Assembly (NCBI RefSeq): GCF_000347035.1
Contig: NZ_ANIJ01000018.1
Location: 124,001-188,000, forward strand
Reading direction: 5' to 3'
DNA length: 64,000 nucleotides
From: Leptospira sp. B5-022
Lineage (GTDB): Bacteria; Spirochaetota; Leptospiria; Leptospirales; Leptospiraceae
Positions 51,462 to 62,167 of the stretch are shown in pieces. The position numbers and the translations under genes were made by a program. The notes under the pieces are model-generated. The model did not search any database. It was given only the letters and a program-made list of their open reading frames with translations, and was not told the origin of the DNA. Positions within the stretch are counted from its first letter, which is position 1. The number at the start of each line of letters is the position of its first letter.

Positions 51462-51599
51462 GTCATTATTTATTCCATTATATTTTATAGTGAAAATCCG
51501 CCAAAGAAACGGATTGACCCTTGGTTCTCCGGTAAAGATGGTAACCGGTAAGACTTACCCAGGGTCTTAAAATGCAATCTTAGAGATACAGGGAACCAT

Positions 51600-51761
51600 A
51601 TGAGAAGAACATACCAACCCAGCCGGATTAAACGTGCCCGTACCCACGGATTCCGCGCCAGAATGGCGACTGCCGGCGGAAGAAAAGTCCTTTCCCGCAG
51701 AAGAGCTAAAGGCCGTTACAAGTTGACCGTTTCTGACGAAAGAACTGGTAAAAAATTCTAA
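51600..51761 (+). CDS. rpmH: Ribosomal protein L34
   Basis: A 53-residue basic protein of the large subunit. It begins [21 protein letters not shown] and contains the [18 protein letters not shown] motif, as in all L34. It has a C-terminal extension of about eight residues beyond the usual 44 ([11 protein letters not shown]). AGGGA is 6 bp before the ATG. It begins the conserved rpmH-rnpA-yidD-yidC-khpB-mnmE cluster, with 5S upstream and no dnaA. Confidence 0.97.
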   Translation: MRRTYQPSRIKRARTHGFRARMATAGGRKVLSRRRAKGRYKLTVSDERTGKKF

Positions 51762-51770
51762 CGAACCCAT

Positions 51771-52091
51771 ATAGAAGAGACACTTACATCCAAGAAGGAC
51801 ATCCGGGAACTTTTTGCTTCCGGAAAACGGGTAACCAATCCTCCTCTCACGGTGATTTATCGGGGAAACGGCCTGGAAAATAACAGGTTCTTATACTGCC
51901 CTGAACGTTCGGTCGGAAAAGCCGTTCGCAGAAACCGGATACGGAGAAGATTAAGAGCCGCCGTGGCCGAAACCGCAGGCTTTTTTCCAAAAGGATTCGA
52001 TATCGCGATACTTGCGAAACCGGGCCTATTCGAAAAGGATCATACCGAACTTCTGGCTTGTTTGGGTCTACTCGCTCGTAGATTAAAATGA
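51771..52091 (+). CDS. rnpA: Ribonuclease P protein component with a non-canonical start
   Basis: About 106 residues of the protein subunit of RNase P, which matures tRNA 5' ends. The RNR motif region is intact: RSVGKAVRRNRIRRRLRAAV. The family N-terminus LTSKKDIRELFASGKRVTNPPLTVIY starts before the first conventional codon in frame, GTG at 51852, and there is no ATG, GTG or TTG between the rpmH stop (51759-51761) and that GTG. ATA at 51771 gives an N-terminus of typical length. Starting at 51852 would remove about 27 conserved residues. It overlaps yidD by 4 bp. Confidence 0.85.
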   Translation: MEETLTSKKDIRELFASGKRVTNPPLTVIYRGNGLENNRFLYCPERSVGKAVRRNRIRRRLRAAVAETAGFFPKGFDIAILAKPGLFEKDHTELLACLGLLARRLK

Positions 52092-52315
52092 ACCGACTCG
52101 CCATCTTTCTGATCCGATTCTACAAACGTTGGATCTCACCTATTCTTCCGCCTTCTTGCAGATTTCACCCTAGTTGTTCCGAATATGCAATGCAGGCCTT
52201 CCAAGAATACGATTTCTTGTCGGCAACTTATCTAAGTACAAAACGAATTTTAAAATGTAATCCCCTTTTCGCTGCAGGCGATGACCCTTTACCACCCAAC
52301 CCTAGAAGGAATTAG
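52088..52315 (+). CDS. yidD: Membrane protein insertion efficiency factor YidD
   Basis: A 75-residue protein. The signature is [25 protein letters not shown], given here as pieces [16 protein letters not shown] and HPSCSEYA, and the ending KCNPLF...GDDPLP. An amphipathic N-terminus binds the membrane. It helps YidC/Sec-dependent insertion in other bacteria. The ATG overlaps the rnpA stop (ATGA), and yidC follows after two bases. Confidence 0.96.
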   Translation: MNRLAIFLIRFYKRWISPILPPSCRFHPSCSEYAMQAFQEYDFLSATYLSTKRILKCNPLFAAGDDPLPPNPRRN

Positions 52316-52317
52316 GA

Positions 52318-54177
52318 ATGGAAGATAGACAAAACAGACTTTTTCTCGCGTTAATTTTATCCATGGGAGTTTGGTTTTTAGTAACCTACTACTTCAACCC
52401 CGAATCGGGAAAACCGAAACAACAACAGAAGACCGAACAAACTCCCGTTTCGGAAAATAAAGAAAACGTAAAACAGGAAACCAAGGTTGAACCTAAACCC
52501 GCACCTGTAACGGCTACAAATCCTAAGGACATCAAAACGTTTACCTTTAAAACGGAAGCGCATATCGTTGTTCTTTCCAGCTTGGGGGGAAGGATCGAAA
52601 AATTCTATATCCGAAATTACAAGGATGTCGAAGGAAACGAGATCAATATCACCAGAGCGGACTTCCAAGAGATCGAAGTGGACGGTGAAAAGATCAAGGC
52701 GATCGAACTTTCCAGAGGAAAAGGTTTCGATTTCAACTTCTCTCATAGAAAAGAAGATGTAGCTACTTCGGCATGGAATCATCTGAATTTTAAAGCAGAA
52801 GAGAATAAAGAAGATCAAAGTATAACTTTCACAGCTAACGAAAAGGGCGTTCTTCTTAAAAAAGTATTTAGATTTTTCCCTCACGAAAATTATTTCAAAA
52901 CCGAGATCTCCATCACCAATTTGGGTAAAGAAAAACTCTATTTCGGAGATCGTGACAAGCCGGCTTACCTAAGGACCTTCGGAAGTTTAGGACCTCTTCC
53001 TTTAGAGAGAGAAGCTACCGCTCAAGAATTGTCGAAATTTTTCCGTGTTTATAGAATGGACGGAAGTGAGAAGGACTTTGCTGACGGCGGAGACGCTTGG
53101 GGATTCTGGGAAGGCATTCGAAACTTCTTCTTCGGACATCCGAACGGAAACGAATTTTATAAAGAAGTTTGGAGTAGCGGAGAAGGTGTGGACTATATCG
53201 GTTCCGGCAGCCGTTACTTCTTGGCCGCAGCGGACACTTTGAATCATCCTGCGGAAGGAATTCTTTTAGATAATAGAAAGAAAAACGAAACAGGAACTAT
53301 CTTAGCTTATTCTAATATCACTGTAGATCCGGGAAAAGAAGAAACTCTTGAATTCGCAAACTATGTCGGGATCAGAGAATGGGACGGGATGTTATTCAGA
53401 GATCCCAAACTGGATCCGTTTAAAAATCCTAAGTCCACTTTTGCAGGCTTGAGCGCCGATCTGAACAAATCCTTTAACCAAGGTATTTTCACTCCGATCC
53501 GAAACGGTATCGTTTGGTTCCTACAACAATCTTATAAATACACGATACCAAGTTACGGTTTCGGTATTCTACTCTTTGCATTAGTATTCAAATTAGTCTT
53601 CTATCCTCTCAACCAGAAACAGGCAGAGGCAATGAAGAAGATGAGTGCACTTTCTCCGGAACTAAAAAAGTTAAACGAGAAGTATGCGAACGATCCGGCA
53701 AAAAAACAAGAGAAGATGTTGGAATTATACAAAAAACATAATATGAATCCGCTCTCTCAATTGGGTGGTTGTCTTCCTATGTTGATCCAGCTTCCTATCT
53801 TCTTCGCATTATACGTTGCGTTTGCTGATACGATCGATCTTTGGAAGTCACCTTTTCTTTGGATCTCGGACCTGAGCGAGCCTGATTTTATCTGGACTTC
53901 TCCTGCGATCCCTTTCATTTCTGCGAGCGGGCTTTCTATCAACTTATTGGTACTTTTGATGGTGGGAACTCAGTTCCTCTCGATGAAACTGACTTCCGTG
54001 CAGACTGACCCGAACCAAAAAATGATGATGTATTTAATGCCAGTGATGATGGTGTTCTTCCTCTGGAGCATGCCGTCGGGGCTGACTTTGTATTGGACTG
54101 TGACTAACATCCTTTCCATTGCTCAACAGTGGTTGACCAATATTCGTAAGAAAGACGAGACCCCTGTAAAAGTGTGA
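52318..54177 (+). CDS. yidC: Membrane protein insertase YidC
   Basis: A 619-residue inner-membrane insertase. N-terminal membrane anchor (residues 7-24), a proline/lysine-rich linker, a large periplasmic P1 domain (about 60-370), then five membrane segments in the conserved core with [21 protein letters not shown], the L-x-x-x-Y-x-x-D-x-x-x motif, [17 protein letters not shown], and [25 protein letters not shown]. Length suits a Gram-negative-type YidC. Follows yidD by 2 bp. Confidence 0.97.
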   Translation: MEDRQNRLFLALILSMGVWFLVTYYFNPESGKPKQQQKTEQTPVSENKENVKQETKVEPKPAPVTATNPKDIKTFTFKTEAHIVVLSSLGGRIEKFYIRNYKDVEGNEINITRADFQEIEVDGEKIKAIELSRGKGFDFNFSHRKEDVATSAWNHLNFKAEENKEDQSITFTANEKGVLLKKVFRFFPHENYFKTEISITNLGKEKLYFGDRDKPAYLRTFGSLGPLPLEREATAQELSKFFRVYRMDGSEKDFADGGDAWGFWEGIRNFFFGHPNGNEFYKEVWSSGEGVDYIGSGSRYFLAAADTLNHPAEGILLDNRKKNETGTILAYSNITVDPGKEETLEFANYVGIREWDGMLFRDPKLDPFKNPKSTFAGLSADLNKSFNQGIFTPIRNGIVWFLQQSYKYTIPSYGFGILLFALVFKLVFYPLNQKQAEAMKKMSALSPELKKLNEKYANDPAKKQEKMLELYKKHNMNPLSQLGGCLPMLIQLPIFFALYVAFADTIDLWKSPFLWISDLSEPDFIWTSPAIPFISASGLSINLLVLLMVGTQFLSMKLTSVQTDPNQKMMMYLMPVMMVFFLWSMPSGLTLYWTVTNILSIAQQWLTNIRKKDETPVKV

Positions 54178-54199
54178 ATTCATATATCGAGGATACGAT

Positions 54200-54910
54200 A
54201 TGGAAAACTATATTTTCGAAGCCGAAGGAAAAACAAAAGCCGAGGCCGAAGAGATCGCGTTAGAAACCTTAAGACTGGAGCCCGGAGACATTCGTTTCGA
54301 AACTGTCGAATCCGGTAAGTCCGGGTTTTTAGGTTTAACACAAAAAAAACCGGCAGTTGTTCGAGCCTTCGTTTCGAACTACGATATTCCGGCTGAAAAG
54401 ATCATCCATGGAGTTGTACTTACACTTCTCCGCAAGATGGGAGTGGAAGCGGAAGTCGTCGGAATGGGAGACGTGGACGGAAAGATTTATATCGAACTTA
54501 CCAGCCGCGAATCGGGACTGATTATCGGAAAGAGAGGAGCTACTTTAGACGCTCTTCAATTTTTGGTAAACTTGATGGTGGATTCTAAGATCCGTCACGG
54601 TCGTAAGATCGTTTTGGATACCGAATCTTACAGAGACAAAAGAGAACTGTCCTTGATCAGATTGAGCAAGTCGGTAGCTTCTTCAGTCGCAAAATCCGGT
54701 AAGTCCAAATTACTTGAGCCTATGAATCCTTTCGAAAGAAGGATCGTTCATATGGCTCTACAAGAGAACGAAAAAGTTTTCACTAGATCGGAAGGGAACG
54801 GTACTTATAAGAAAGTCCGAATCATTCCGATGAAAGACAGACACAAGTACAAAGACGTCGTCGAAAAAAGCCCTAACGGGGACTTACTCGAGGAAGTAAA
54901 CGACTACTGA
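54200..54910 (+). CDS. khpB: RNA-binding protein KhpB (Jag)
   Basis: A 236-residue RNA-binding protein. The Jag_N domain (1-50) has [15 protein letters not shown] and [12 protein letters not shown]; the KH domain (about 70-145) has [20 protein letters not shown] with GxxG = GKRG; and the R3H domain follows ([25 protein letters not shown]). In Gram-positives this protein acts with KhpA in RNA regulation and cell division. Position between yidC and mnmE is conserved. Confidence 0.95.
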   Translation: MENYIFEAEGKTKAEAEEIALETLRLEPGDIRFETVESGKSGFLGLTQKKPAVVRAFVSNYDIPAEKIIHGVVLTLLRKMGVEAEVVGMGDVDGKIYIELTSRESGLIIGKRGATLDALQFLVNLMVDSKIRHGRKIVLDTESYRDKRELSLIRLSKSVASSVAKSGKSKLLEPMNPFERRIVHMALQENEKVFTRSEGNGTYKKVRIIPMKDRHKYKDVVEKSPNGDLLEEVNDY

Positions 54911-54916
54911 TCGGTC

Positions 54917-56293
54917 GTGGCTGATACGATAGCAGCTATCTCCACAGCTTCCGGGGCCGGGGCCATAGGCATTCTTCGGTTATCCGGACCGGAAGCGCTT
55001 CCTATCGCCTACAGGCATTTATCCTTTTTTGAGGGAGCCTTTCCTCTTTCTTCTATCAAACCTCGTAATGCATATACCTGTCGTTTTGTAGACGGGGGAA
55101 AAAAATTAGACCAAGTAGTTTTTATCTATTTTGCCGGACCGAATTCTTTTACAGGTGAAGATCTATGCGAGATCCACGCTCACGGAAATCCAATCTTACT
55201 TAGAGAAGCTTTAGAATGTTTGTTTCGTTCCGGAGCAAGACCTGCGAAGCAGGGTGAGTTCACAAAAAGAGCATTCTTAAACGGTAAAATAGATCTGAAC
55301 GAAGCTGAGGCGATCGGAAGAATTATAGGTGCTCGTTCCAGATTCGAATTGGAACTGGCCCAAAAAAATGCGTTTGGAGAGATTTCCAGGCTCGCGTCAA
55401 ATTTGAGAAGTCAATTGATCTCATTAAAAGCGGAATGTGAAGCCGAGATCGATTTTTCAACGGAAGATCTTACTTTCGAGTCATTCGAAGAAAGAAAAAA
55501 AAGAATTCGTTCTATTTCTAATATTTGTTCCAACCTGCTGAAAAGATCCAGTGAGACGGAAACTCTTTTGGAAAGAAGTAGGGTGGTCTTGTATGGAGAA
55601 CCGAATACGGGTAAGTCCAGTTTGATGAACCTGATTTTGGGAAGAGACCGTTCAATTATTTCTGAAATTCCGGGAACCACCCGAGATTATATCAGTGAGG
55701 ACTTTTTACTTTCCGGAGTTCCAATCAGACTCATAGATACCGCGGGTGTTCGAGAGACAGGCGATACCATCGAAAAGATGGGGATCGAAAGAAGTGAGAA
55801 GGAATTCTCCCAAGCAGACGTAAGACTTTTTGTGATCGATGTTTCTCAAAAGAACGATTGGGACAAGTTTGCGGAAGAGAACAAATCTAAGTTAGAAGGC
55901 GCTATAGTCGCGGCAAATAAATCGGATATAAGAGATCAAAGCTGGGATCCTCAATCCATCTTAAAGAAAAATTATCCCGGAACCGTTTTAGTCGAAGTTT
56001 CCTGCAAATCGAAACAAGGATTGGATACTTTGGTTTCCGAAATTTCCACCAAACTACAAGGTCTAGAAAGTTCTGAAGATTATGTCCTTTTGGAAGAAAG
56101 GAACAGATTTCATTTTTCTTCTATCACTAGAAGCCTGGAAAACTGTCTGACATTAATGGAAGAAGGGGCCCCAGCTGAGATTTACATCAAAGAAATTGAT
56201 TCCGCTTTGGAACAAATCGGAGAAGTAAACGGAAGAGTGGACACGGAAGAAATTTTAGGAAGAATTTTTAGTAAATTCTGCGTTGGGAAATAA
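54917..56293 (+). CDS. mnmE: tRNA modification GTPase MnmE
   Basis: A 458-residue GTPase that with MnmG modifies the wobble uridine of tRNAs. Features: N-terminal tetrahydrofolate-binding domain ([22 protein letters not shown]), the G1 loop GEPNTGKS (227-234), the switch PGTTRDY, DTAGVRE (G3), and the C-terminal CVGK. Start is GTG at 54917, six bp after the khpB stop. mnmG is not nearby. Confidence 0.97.
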   Translation: MADTIAAISTASGAGAIGILRLSGPEALPIAYRHLSFFEGAFPLSSIKPRNAYTCRFVDGGKKLDQVVFIYFAGPNSFTGEDLCEIHAHGNPILLREALECLFRSGARPAKQGEFTKRAFLNGKIDLNEAEAIGRIIGARSRFELELAQKNAFGEISRLASNLRSQLISLKAECEAEIDFSTEDLTFESFEERKKRIRSISNICSNLLKRSSETETLLERSRVVLYGEPNTGKSSLMNLILGRDRSIISEIPGTTRDYISEDFLLSGVPIRLIDTAGVRETGDTIEKMGIERSEKEFSQADVRLFVIDVSQKNDWDKFAEENKSKLEGAIVAANKSDIRDQSWDPQSILKKNYPGTVLVEVSCKSKQGLDTLVSEISTKLQGLESSEDYVLLEERNRFHFSSITRSLENCLTLMEEGAPAEIYIKEIDSALEQIGEVNGRVDTEEILGRIFSKFCVGK

Positions 56294-56352
56294 GCTCTTT
56301 CAGAAATAGAATAGAACCTAGGCCCGATCGTCGAAAAATTGGTTTTATCGTT

Positions 56353-57615
56353 ATGAGAGAAAAATCCCTCGAATATCACTCCCTTCATCCAAAGGGTAAA
56401 ATACAAGTTGTTCCGACAAAGCCGACTAGAGATTCCTTCGACTTATCCTTAGCATACTCTCCCGGGGTTGCCTATCCTTGTCTGGAAATTAAAGAGAATC
56501 CGGATCTAGTGTATGAATACACGAACAAAGGGAATCTGGTAGGAATCATCACTAACGGAACCGCAATCCTGGGTCTGGGAGATATCGGAGCTTCCGCAGG
56601 AAAACCTGTGATGGAAGGTAAGGCGGTACTTTTCAAAAAATTCGCCGGGATTGACGTTTTTGATATAGAGATAGATGCAAAAGATCCGGATGATTTTATA
56701 AAAGCGGTCAAAATGCTTGAGCCAACTTTCGGGGGGATTAACCTGGAAGATATCAAAGCCCCTGAAAGTTTTTATATAGAAGAAGAACTCATCAAAAGAA
56801 TGAATATCCCGGTTTTCCATGACGATCAACATGGTACGGCGATCATCACTGTTGCAGGATTATTGAACGCATTTGAGATCAATAAAAAACGTCCTAGCGA
56901 CGTAAAGATGGTGGTCTGTGGAGCGGGAGCCGCAGGGATCGCGATCGCGGAACTTGTCCAACATATCGGTATCCGAAAAGAACATATCTTCTTGGTGGAT
57001 ACAAAAGGTGTGATCCATACCGAAAGAACGGATCTAAATTCTACCAAACAAAAATATGCCCAAAAGACAAACGATCGTACTCTGGCAGACGTTATGCAGG
57101 ATGCGGATATTTTTGTGGGAGTTTCCGTAGCTGATATGGTTACGGAAGACATGGTAAAATCTATGGCTCCGAATCCGGTTATCTTTGCTTTAGCTAACCC
57201 GGATCCAGAGATTCCGTATGCGATTGCTAAAAAGGTCCGTCCTGATATTATTATGGGAACGGGAAGAAGTGATATGCCGAACCAGGTAAATAACGTATTA
57301 GGTTTCCCATTTATTTTCAGAGGAGCCTTGGACATAAGGGCCAAGCATATCACTCTGGAAATGAAATTGGCCGCAGCTCGCGCTTTGGCCGAACTTGCTC
57401 GGATGGATGTTCCTGATGCGGTCAGCCTTGCTTACGGTGGCGAAAAATTCGTATTCGGTCCTGATTATCTGATCCCTAAACCTTTTGATCAAAGAGTATT
57501 GTACCATGTGGCTCCGGCGGTTGCGGAGGCTGCGGTCCAAAGTGGGACGGCAAGAAGACCATATCCTGGAAGGGAAAATTACGTTTCCTTCTTAGAAGGT
57601 TTGATGAGGTTTTAA
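56353..57615 (+). CDS. NAD(P)-dependent malic enzyme
   Basis: A 420-residue malic enzyme that oxidatively decarboxylates malate to pyruvate. Motifs: [58 protein letters not shown] (metal site), [17 protein letters not shown] (dinucleotide fold) and [10 protein letters not shown]. Length of about 420 indicates the short form without a phosphotransacetylase domain. NAD or NADP preference is not decided here. It follows mnmE after 59 bp and may have its own promoter. Confidence 0.95.
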   Translation: MREKSLEYHSLHPKGKIQVVPTKPTRDSFDLSLAYSPGVAYPCLEIKENPDLVYEYTNKGNLVGIITNGTAILGLGDIGASAGKPVMEGKAVLFKKFAGIDVFDIEIDAKDPDDFIKAVKMLEPTFGGINLEDIKAPESFYIEEELIKRMNIPVFHDDQHGTAIITVAGLLNAFEINKKRPSDVKMVVCGAGAAGIAIAELVQHIGIRKEHIFLVDTKGVIHTERTDLNSTKQKYAQKTNDRTLADVMQDADIFVGVSVADMVTEDMVKSMAPNPVIFALANPDPEIPYAIAKKVRPDIIMGTGRSDMPNQVNNVLGFPFIFRGALDIRAKHITLEMKLAAARALAELARMDVPDAVSLAYGGEKFVFGPDYLIPKPFDQRVLYHVAPAVAEAAVQSGTARRPYPGRENYVSFLEGLMRF

Positions 57616-57756
57616 AACCGAATTCTAAAGAAGTTCCGAATTTAGTCTAATACTCTTGGAACCTGCTCAAGAAAGCATGTATTCGTTTCCGAAAATATTA
57701 TATTAGCTCGGCTTAAAAAAAAGCCAAATCAAGATCGGAGCAAAAGGGAAGAATTT

Positions 57757-59868
57757 ATGCCCGAAATGGAAAATAATTCCACACCCCCCGCTTCGGATCC
57801 GCTCTCGGAGGGATTAGGCGTAATTCCGGTAGATCGTATCGATCTCATTCCGGAAGAGGAACTTCGTAATCTTCTTCTCCAAACAACTCCCAAAGCGATG
57901 AGGGATTTGGATATGATTGAGAAAGGAGTGGAGAACTTCTTCTTATTCAATTATTCTCCTTTTGCTCTCGCAAAATTCGAACAGTTACAATTTTTAAAAC
58001 CCGCGGACCTAAAATACTTCGAAGATAAGAACGGTTTTGTTTTATACCAATATCTATTCGTTTCGGAAGAAACAAAAGAATTGGGACTAGCGAATGTTGC
58101 TATACGTCCAGCTTCGAGAAGAGCGGATCAGATCCAAAAGATCAAGTCCGCTTGTTTAGCCCAGTCCGCAGCCGCGTTTTTACAATTCCTTCTCCGAAGG
58201 GACATCAATCTGGCGGATAGAAGATCTGCCGGCGAATTAAGGGATTGGGTGATTCGACAGTATCTGAATACGGACGAGAAAGGAAATCCTTTGGATTTCC
58301 AAGATTCCAAAAATCTTCCTTACTCTATGAGAAACGTTAAGACACTTTCCGTAGAATCTTTTCTACAAAGGAATTTTAAGATAAGAGAAGATATACTGAC
58401 TTCTTTAATTTCTATCTTAAGTAAAAAACCGAATGAGATTATCTCCTTTTTGGGACAGATCAAAACGGACCCGGACGCGTTACTCGCGTTAGAAAAAAGA
58501 GGAAGCCGCCCTCCTTTATTAAGATTACATTTGGAGTTCCACGTCATCCAACCTTCTTTGGAAGAGCTTGTGGGTGAAATTTCTATAGATACTAAAAAAC
58601 CGAACGCGAACGAAGAGACCGAGATAGAGATCATTTTCGAATTATTTATAGGTTTGTCTAGGAAGATCTTAATGTCTCTTCTTCCCGGAGAACAAGCAGG
58701 ATGGATCCGTCCTTCCGGAACCGAGCAAGGCCCGGATTATCTGAGAGAATTATCCAAACACCCTGCATTCACTTCCGGAAAAACCTGGGAAGGTTCGGAC
58801 ATATTTTTGCAGGCATTCGAAGTACTACTAAATTCTATGGATTCTCTTTCCAGCTTGAGAAAGGAATCCTTAATCAATTTAGCTTTTAGTGATATAGTGA
58901 TCCGTGTCAGAGAATCCAAAGAACCTTTTGTTGTCGATTTGGGCGCTTTGAAGATCAAGGATTCATCCATCCAAGCAGCTGGTCTTACGAAAACGGAAGT
59001 TTTGGATCAGGTCTTGGAAAGATTCAAAACGAGAAACGATATTCTTACTAGAGAAAGAGTAACAGGCGGCGGTCCCGGGATCGTAGCGCTAGCTTTGGAA
59101 AATGTGATTTCTTCCTTTTTAAATAATAAGGAAAGAAGGACCTCTATTCACACTTTGATCCGTAAGAACGGGCAGCCGAAAGGAATTTACGCTTTTCTAA
59201 AGGATGTAACGGAAGGTGTGGATCCCGAGTTAGTGATAGACGAACAGATCCGCTTATCAAAGGCGATTGCAGATTGGGAAAAGGAAACCGAAAAGCAAAG
59301 ACTGAAAGCGATCCAAGATTCAAAATCCATCTTGGTGAAACTTTTAGAATGGATACTTAGTTTGTTCGGTGTGAATCTTTCCCCTTCCGCTAAAAAGGAC
59401 ATTGAGCCGGCAGACGAATTTCAACCTTCCAAACAAAGTAAGAAGTCTCAAAGTAACTCTGGAAGTTCCGGGGAACCCGAAAAGGAAACCCCTAAAAAGA
59501 AAAAATCTTTGGGAGTACTTTTAGGTCCTAAAGAAAAATCCACTTTAATCCCGGCGAAGGTTCAGAAAGCGATCGATTACGTGGACCGAAAAAATAACGG
59601 GATTATTTGGTTGGACGAAGTTGTGAATGCTAGTTCTGCTCCGGAATTCGGAAAAGACAAAGTAGCCGACCTTATGTATTATGACCAGAAGCGGAGATAT
59701 ATCGAGATTCGCTCCATGAACTCAATCCGGCACGTGTTTATCCGGAAAGAGTTAGAATCCGATTCCGCCTGGTTGGATTCTACCTTGGAATATTTGGAGA
59801 ATGTCACCGCCAAAAAACCGGAGTTTGCAGCCTTAGCGGATACTCTTCGCAGATTCCGAGACGAGTGA
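57757..59868 (+). CDS. Large protein of unknown function
   Basis: A 703-residue soluble protein. AAGGGAAGAA precedes ATG 57757. The first half is helix-rich (residues 30-300, with LQFLKPADLKYFEDKNGFVLYQYLF), a possible amphipathic segment lies at about 525-545 (SILVKLLEWILSLFGVNL), then a low-complexity SKQSKKSQSNSGSSGEPEKE section and a lysine cluster, and a C-terminal domain (about 600-703, PAKVQKAIDYVDRKNNGIIWLDEVV). No family recognised and no similarity by eye to the 780-residue protein upstream. Genes around it are metabolic, which gives no clue. Confidence 0.75.
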   Translation: MPEMENNSTPPASDPLSEGLGVIPVDRIDLIPEEELRNLLLQTTPKAMRDLDMIEKGVENFFLFNYSPFALAKFEQLQFLKPADLKYFEDKNGFVLYQYLFVSEETKELGLANVAIRPASRRADQIQKIKSACLAQSAAAFLQFLLRRDINLADRRSAGELRDWVIRQYLNTDEKGNPLDFQDSKNLPYSMRNVKTLSVESFLQRNFKIREDILTSLISILSKKPNEIISFLGQIKTDPDALLALEKRGSRPPLLRLHLEFHVIQPSLEELVGEISIDTKKPNANEETEIEIIFELFIGLSRKILMSLLPGEQAGWIRPSGTEQGPDYLRELSKHPAFTSGKTWEGSDIFLQAFEVLLNSMDSLSSLRKESLINLAFSDIVIRVRESKEPFVVDLGALKIKDSSIQAAGLTKTEVLDQVLERFKTRNDILTRERVTGGGPGIVALALENVISSFLNNKERRTSIHTLIRKNGQPKGIYAFLKDVTEGVDPELVIDEQIRLSKAIADWEKETEKQRLKAIQDSKSILVKLLEWILSLFGVNLSPSAKKDIEPADEFQPSKQSKKSQSNSGSSGEPEKETPKKKKSLGVLLGPKEKSTLIPAKVQKAIDYVDRKNNGIIWLDEVVNASSAPEFGKDKVADLMYYDQKRRYIEIRSMNSIRHVFIRKELESDSAWLDSTLEYLENVTAKKPEFAALADTLRRFRDE

Positions 59869-59953
59869 TCAACTCCCGAGTTCTGATTAGGACATACGTT
59901 CCGAATCCGGAAAATCCAACCCGATCAATTCATTACTATTGAACGGAGGATTC

Positions 59954-61348
59954 ATGAAAACTAGAATCGAAACCGACTCCATGGGAGAAATCCAGGTAGA
60001 CGATTCCAAATATTGGGGCGCCCAAACCGAAAGGTCTCTTCATCACTTTCATATCGGGAACGATCGTTTCCCAAGGGAAATGATCCGTGCTCTTGGAGTT
60101 CTTAAAAAATCGGCGGCAATCGTAAACGCTCAGCTCGGGCTTTTAACCGAGGAGAAAAAAAATCTGATCGTCCAAGCTGCAGACGAAGTGATCTCCGGAA
60201 AACTGGACGAACATTTTCCTCTAAGCGTTTGGCAAACAGGTTCAGGAACCCAAACCAATATGAACTCCAACGAAGTGATCTCCAATCGTGCGATCGAGAT
60301 CGCAGGAGGAGTAAAAGGTTCCAAAAAACCGATCCATCCGAATGACGATGTAAATAAGGCTCAATCTTCTAATGATACTTTTCCGACGGCTATGCATATC
60401 GCTGCAGCTGAACAATTGGTGAATAAACTTTTGCCAGCATTAGAACAATTGAAGAATACTCTTAAAAAAAAGTCGGATGAATTCAAAGATATTATCAAAA
60501 TCGGAAGGACCCACTTACAGGACGCGACTCCTTTAACTCTCGGTCAGGAATTCTCCGGTTATGTAAAACAATTAGAGTACAATATTGAAAGAGTGAAAGC
60601 AGTTCTTCCTTCCGTATACAGATTGGCGTTAGGCGGAACCGCAGTAGGAACAGGACTGAACACTCATCCTGAATTTGCGGTAAAAGCGGCGGCTCAAATC
60701 GCTAAAGAAACCGGACTACCTTTCACTTCTGCGGAGAACAAATTCGAGGCTTTGGCCGCTCATGATTCTCTAGTGGAAACTCACGGAGTTCTAAAAACCA
60801 TCGCAGCTTCATTTATGAAGATAGCGAACGACGTGAGATGGTTGTCCTCAGGTCCTCGATGTGGTATCGGTGAGATCTCTATTCCGGAGAATGAGCCGGG
60901 TTCTTCTATTATGCCTGGAAAAGTGAATCCTACTCAGTCCGAACAGATGACTATGGTGGCTTCTCAAGTGATCGCAAACGATGTAGCAGTGAATATCGGC
61001 GGTGCTTCCGGAAACTTCGAATTGAACGTTTTCAAACCTCTGATCATTCATAATGTTCTGAATTCTATCCGTCTATTGGCTGATTCCGCGGTTTCTTTCG
61101 AAGAACATTGTGCAAGAGGGATTGAGCCTAATAAGGAAAACATCAAAGAACATTTAAAGAACAGTTTGATGCTAGTGACTGCATTAAATCCGCATATCGG
61201 TTATGATAATGCGGCCAAGATCGCCAAGAATGCTCACAAGAAAGGAACTAGTTTAAAAGAATCCGGGATTGAACTTGGCTTATTGACTTCAGAACAATTT
61301 GATCAATGGGTCCTTCCGGAAAAAATGATCTCTCCAGGTGTGGATTGA
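59954..61348 (+). CDS. fumC: Fumarate hydratase class II
   Basis: A 464-residue TCA-cycle enzyme converting fumarate to malate. Seen: [63 protein letters not shown], and the signature [11 protein letters not shown] at 316-326. ATG 59954 is used because GGAGG lies 5 bp upstream. Length matches class II. A strong terminator follows. Not linked to other TCA genes, but malic enzyme lies 2.3 kb upstream. Confidence 0.97.
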   Translation: MKTRIETDSMGEIQVDDSKYWGAQTERSLHHFHIGNDRFPREMIRALGVLKKSAAIVNAQLGLLTEEKKNLIVQAADEVISGKLDEHFPLSVWQTGSGTQTNMNSNEVISNRAIEIAGGVKGSKKPIHPNDDVNKAQSSNDTFPTAMHIAAAEQLVNKLLPALEQLKNTLKKKSDEFKDIIKIGRTHLQDATPLTLGQEFSGYVKQLEYNIERVKAVLPSVYRLALGGTAVGTGLNTHPEFAVKAAAQIAKETGLPFTSAENKFEALAAHDSLVETHGVLKTIAASFMKIANDVRWLSSGPRCGIGEISIPENEPGSSIMPGKVNPTQSEQMTMVASQVIANDVAVNIGGASGNFELNVFKPLIIHNVLNSIRLLADSAVSFEEHCARGIEPNKENIKEHLKNSLMLVTALNPHIGYDNAAKIAKNAHKKGTSLKESGIELGLLTSEQFDQWVLPEKMISPGVD

Positions 61349-61384
61349 TAAAGTCTGAACGATTTCTAAAACCCTGAGGGTATA

Positions 61385-61414
61385 AAAAAGGCAGTGTGTA
61401 AACACTGCCTTTTT
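61385..61414. terminator. Bidirectional rho-independent terminator
   Basis: AAAAAGGCAGTGT (61385-61397) pairs with ACACTGCCTTTTT (61402-61414), 4-base loop GTAA. It lies between fumC and the convergent loa22. Confidence 0.93.
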
Positions 61415-61437
61415 AATTCGGATCGAATACCTAGGTA

Positions 61438-62019
61438 TTATTGTTGTGGAGCTGGAGCTGCCTGCACTTCAACAAACTTGAAGGTTACTCTGCGGTTTTT
61501 AGGATCTTTTGCATCCAGTCCGGAAACTGGAGAAGAAGAACCTGCACTCTTAGTAACGATACGGTTTGCAGGAATTCCTTGTTTAACTAAGGATTGTTTA
61601 ACAGCTTTCGCACGAATTTCTCCGTAGAAAACGTTTCCTTTTTTATCACCTTCTGCTTCCTCAGGTCCTACTTGGTCGGTGTGACCGGTGATCTCTAAAG
61701 CCCAAGAATCAGGAAGTTTAGAGATTCCTTCTTTTAGAACGGAAATATTCACTTTTGCCCATTCGCTGAAATCTCCCGCGCTTACATCAGCTTTTTTGTA
61801 GCTGAATCCTGGACGAGTGATCCCGTCTGGATAGCGGAAGTCTTTAATTTGATTATTGAAAGCGTCTGCAGGAGAGTCTACGTTGACGTTACGAGAAGCT
61901 GCGGAATTTTGTTCTCCAGGCTCAGGAGCGGATTGCTCTTTATTGTCTGCGGAAGAGCAAAGAGCTAAGGAAAAAACCGTTGCACCGATGAGCAGGATAT
62001 TGAAAATTTTTTTTACCAT
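61438..62019 (-). CDS. loa22: Loa22, OmpA-family lipoprotein
   Basis: A 193-residue predicted outer-membrane lipoprotein. Signal peptide ends at lipobox LALC (Cys 21). Residues about 85-190 form an OmpA C-terminal domain: [39 protein letters not shown], and NRRVTFKF. The [20 protein letters not shown] region is typical of Loa22, the abundant surface lipoprotein needed for full virulence of L. interrogans. The OmpA domain is expected to bind peptidoglycan. Here a poly-Ala/Pro tail (VQAAPAPQQ) ends the protein. Confidence 0.95.
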   Translation of the reverse strand: MVKKIFNILLIGATVFSLALCSSADNKEQSAPEPGEQNSAASRNVNVDSPADAFNNQIKDFRYPDGITRPGFSYKKADVSAGDFSEWAKVNISVLKEGISKLPDSWALEITGHTDQVGPEEAEGDKKGNVFYGEIRAKAVKQSLVKQGIPANRIVTKSAGSSSPVSGLDAKDPKNRRVTFKFVEVQAAPAPQQ

Positions 62020-62167
62020 GTTGTATTCCTTCCTTAATTAGGGTAGGGGTTTATTTCGATGAATTTATCCAAAATATACCGATTCTCGCAAAATGGGAAA
62101 TCTTTTTTAGACCTCTGTGCGAAAGGGATACGTTTTCCCCGCTTATATATTTCTTAGGAGAACTATT

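Noticed and set aside
52378..52884. Long open frame of 168 codons on the minus strand inside yidC
   Set aside because: It is antisense to a clearly conserved gene, low in recognisable motifs and rich in Phe/Arg from the complementary codons; no ribosome site or partner genes.
56826..57353. 175-codon open frame on the minus strand inside the malic enzyme gene
   Set aside because: Antisense to a conserved enzyme; hydrophobic composition is a by-product of codon choice on the coding strand.
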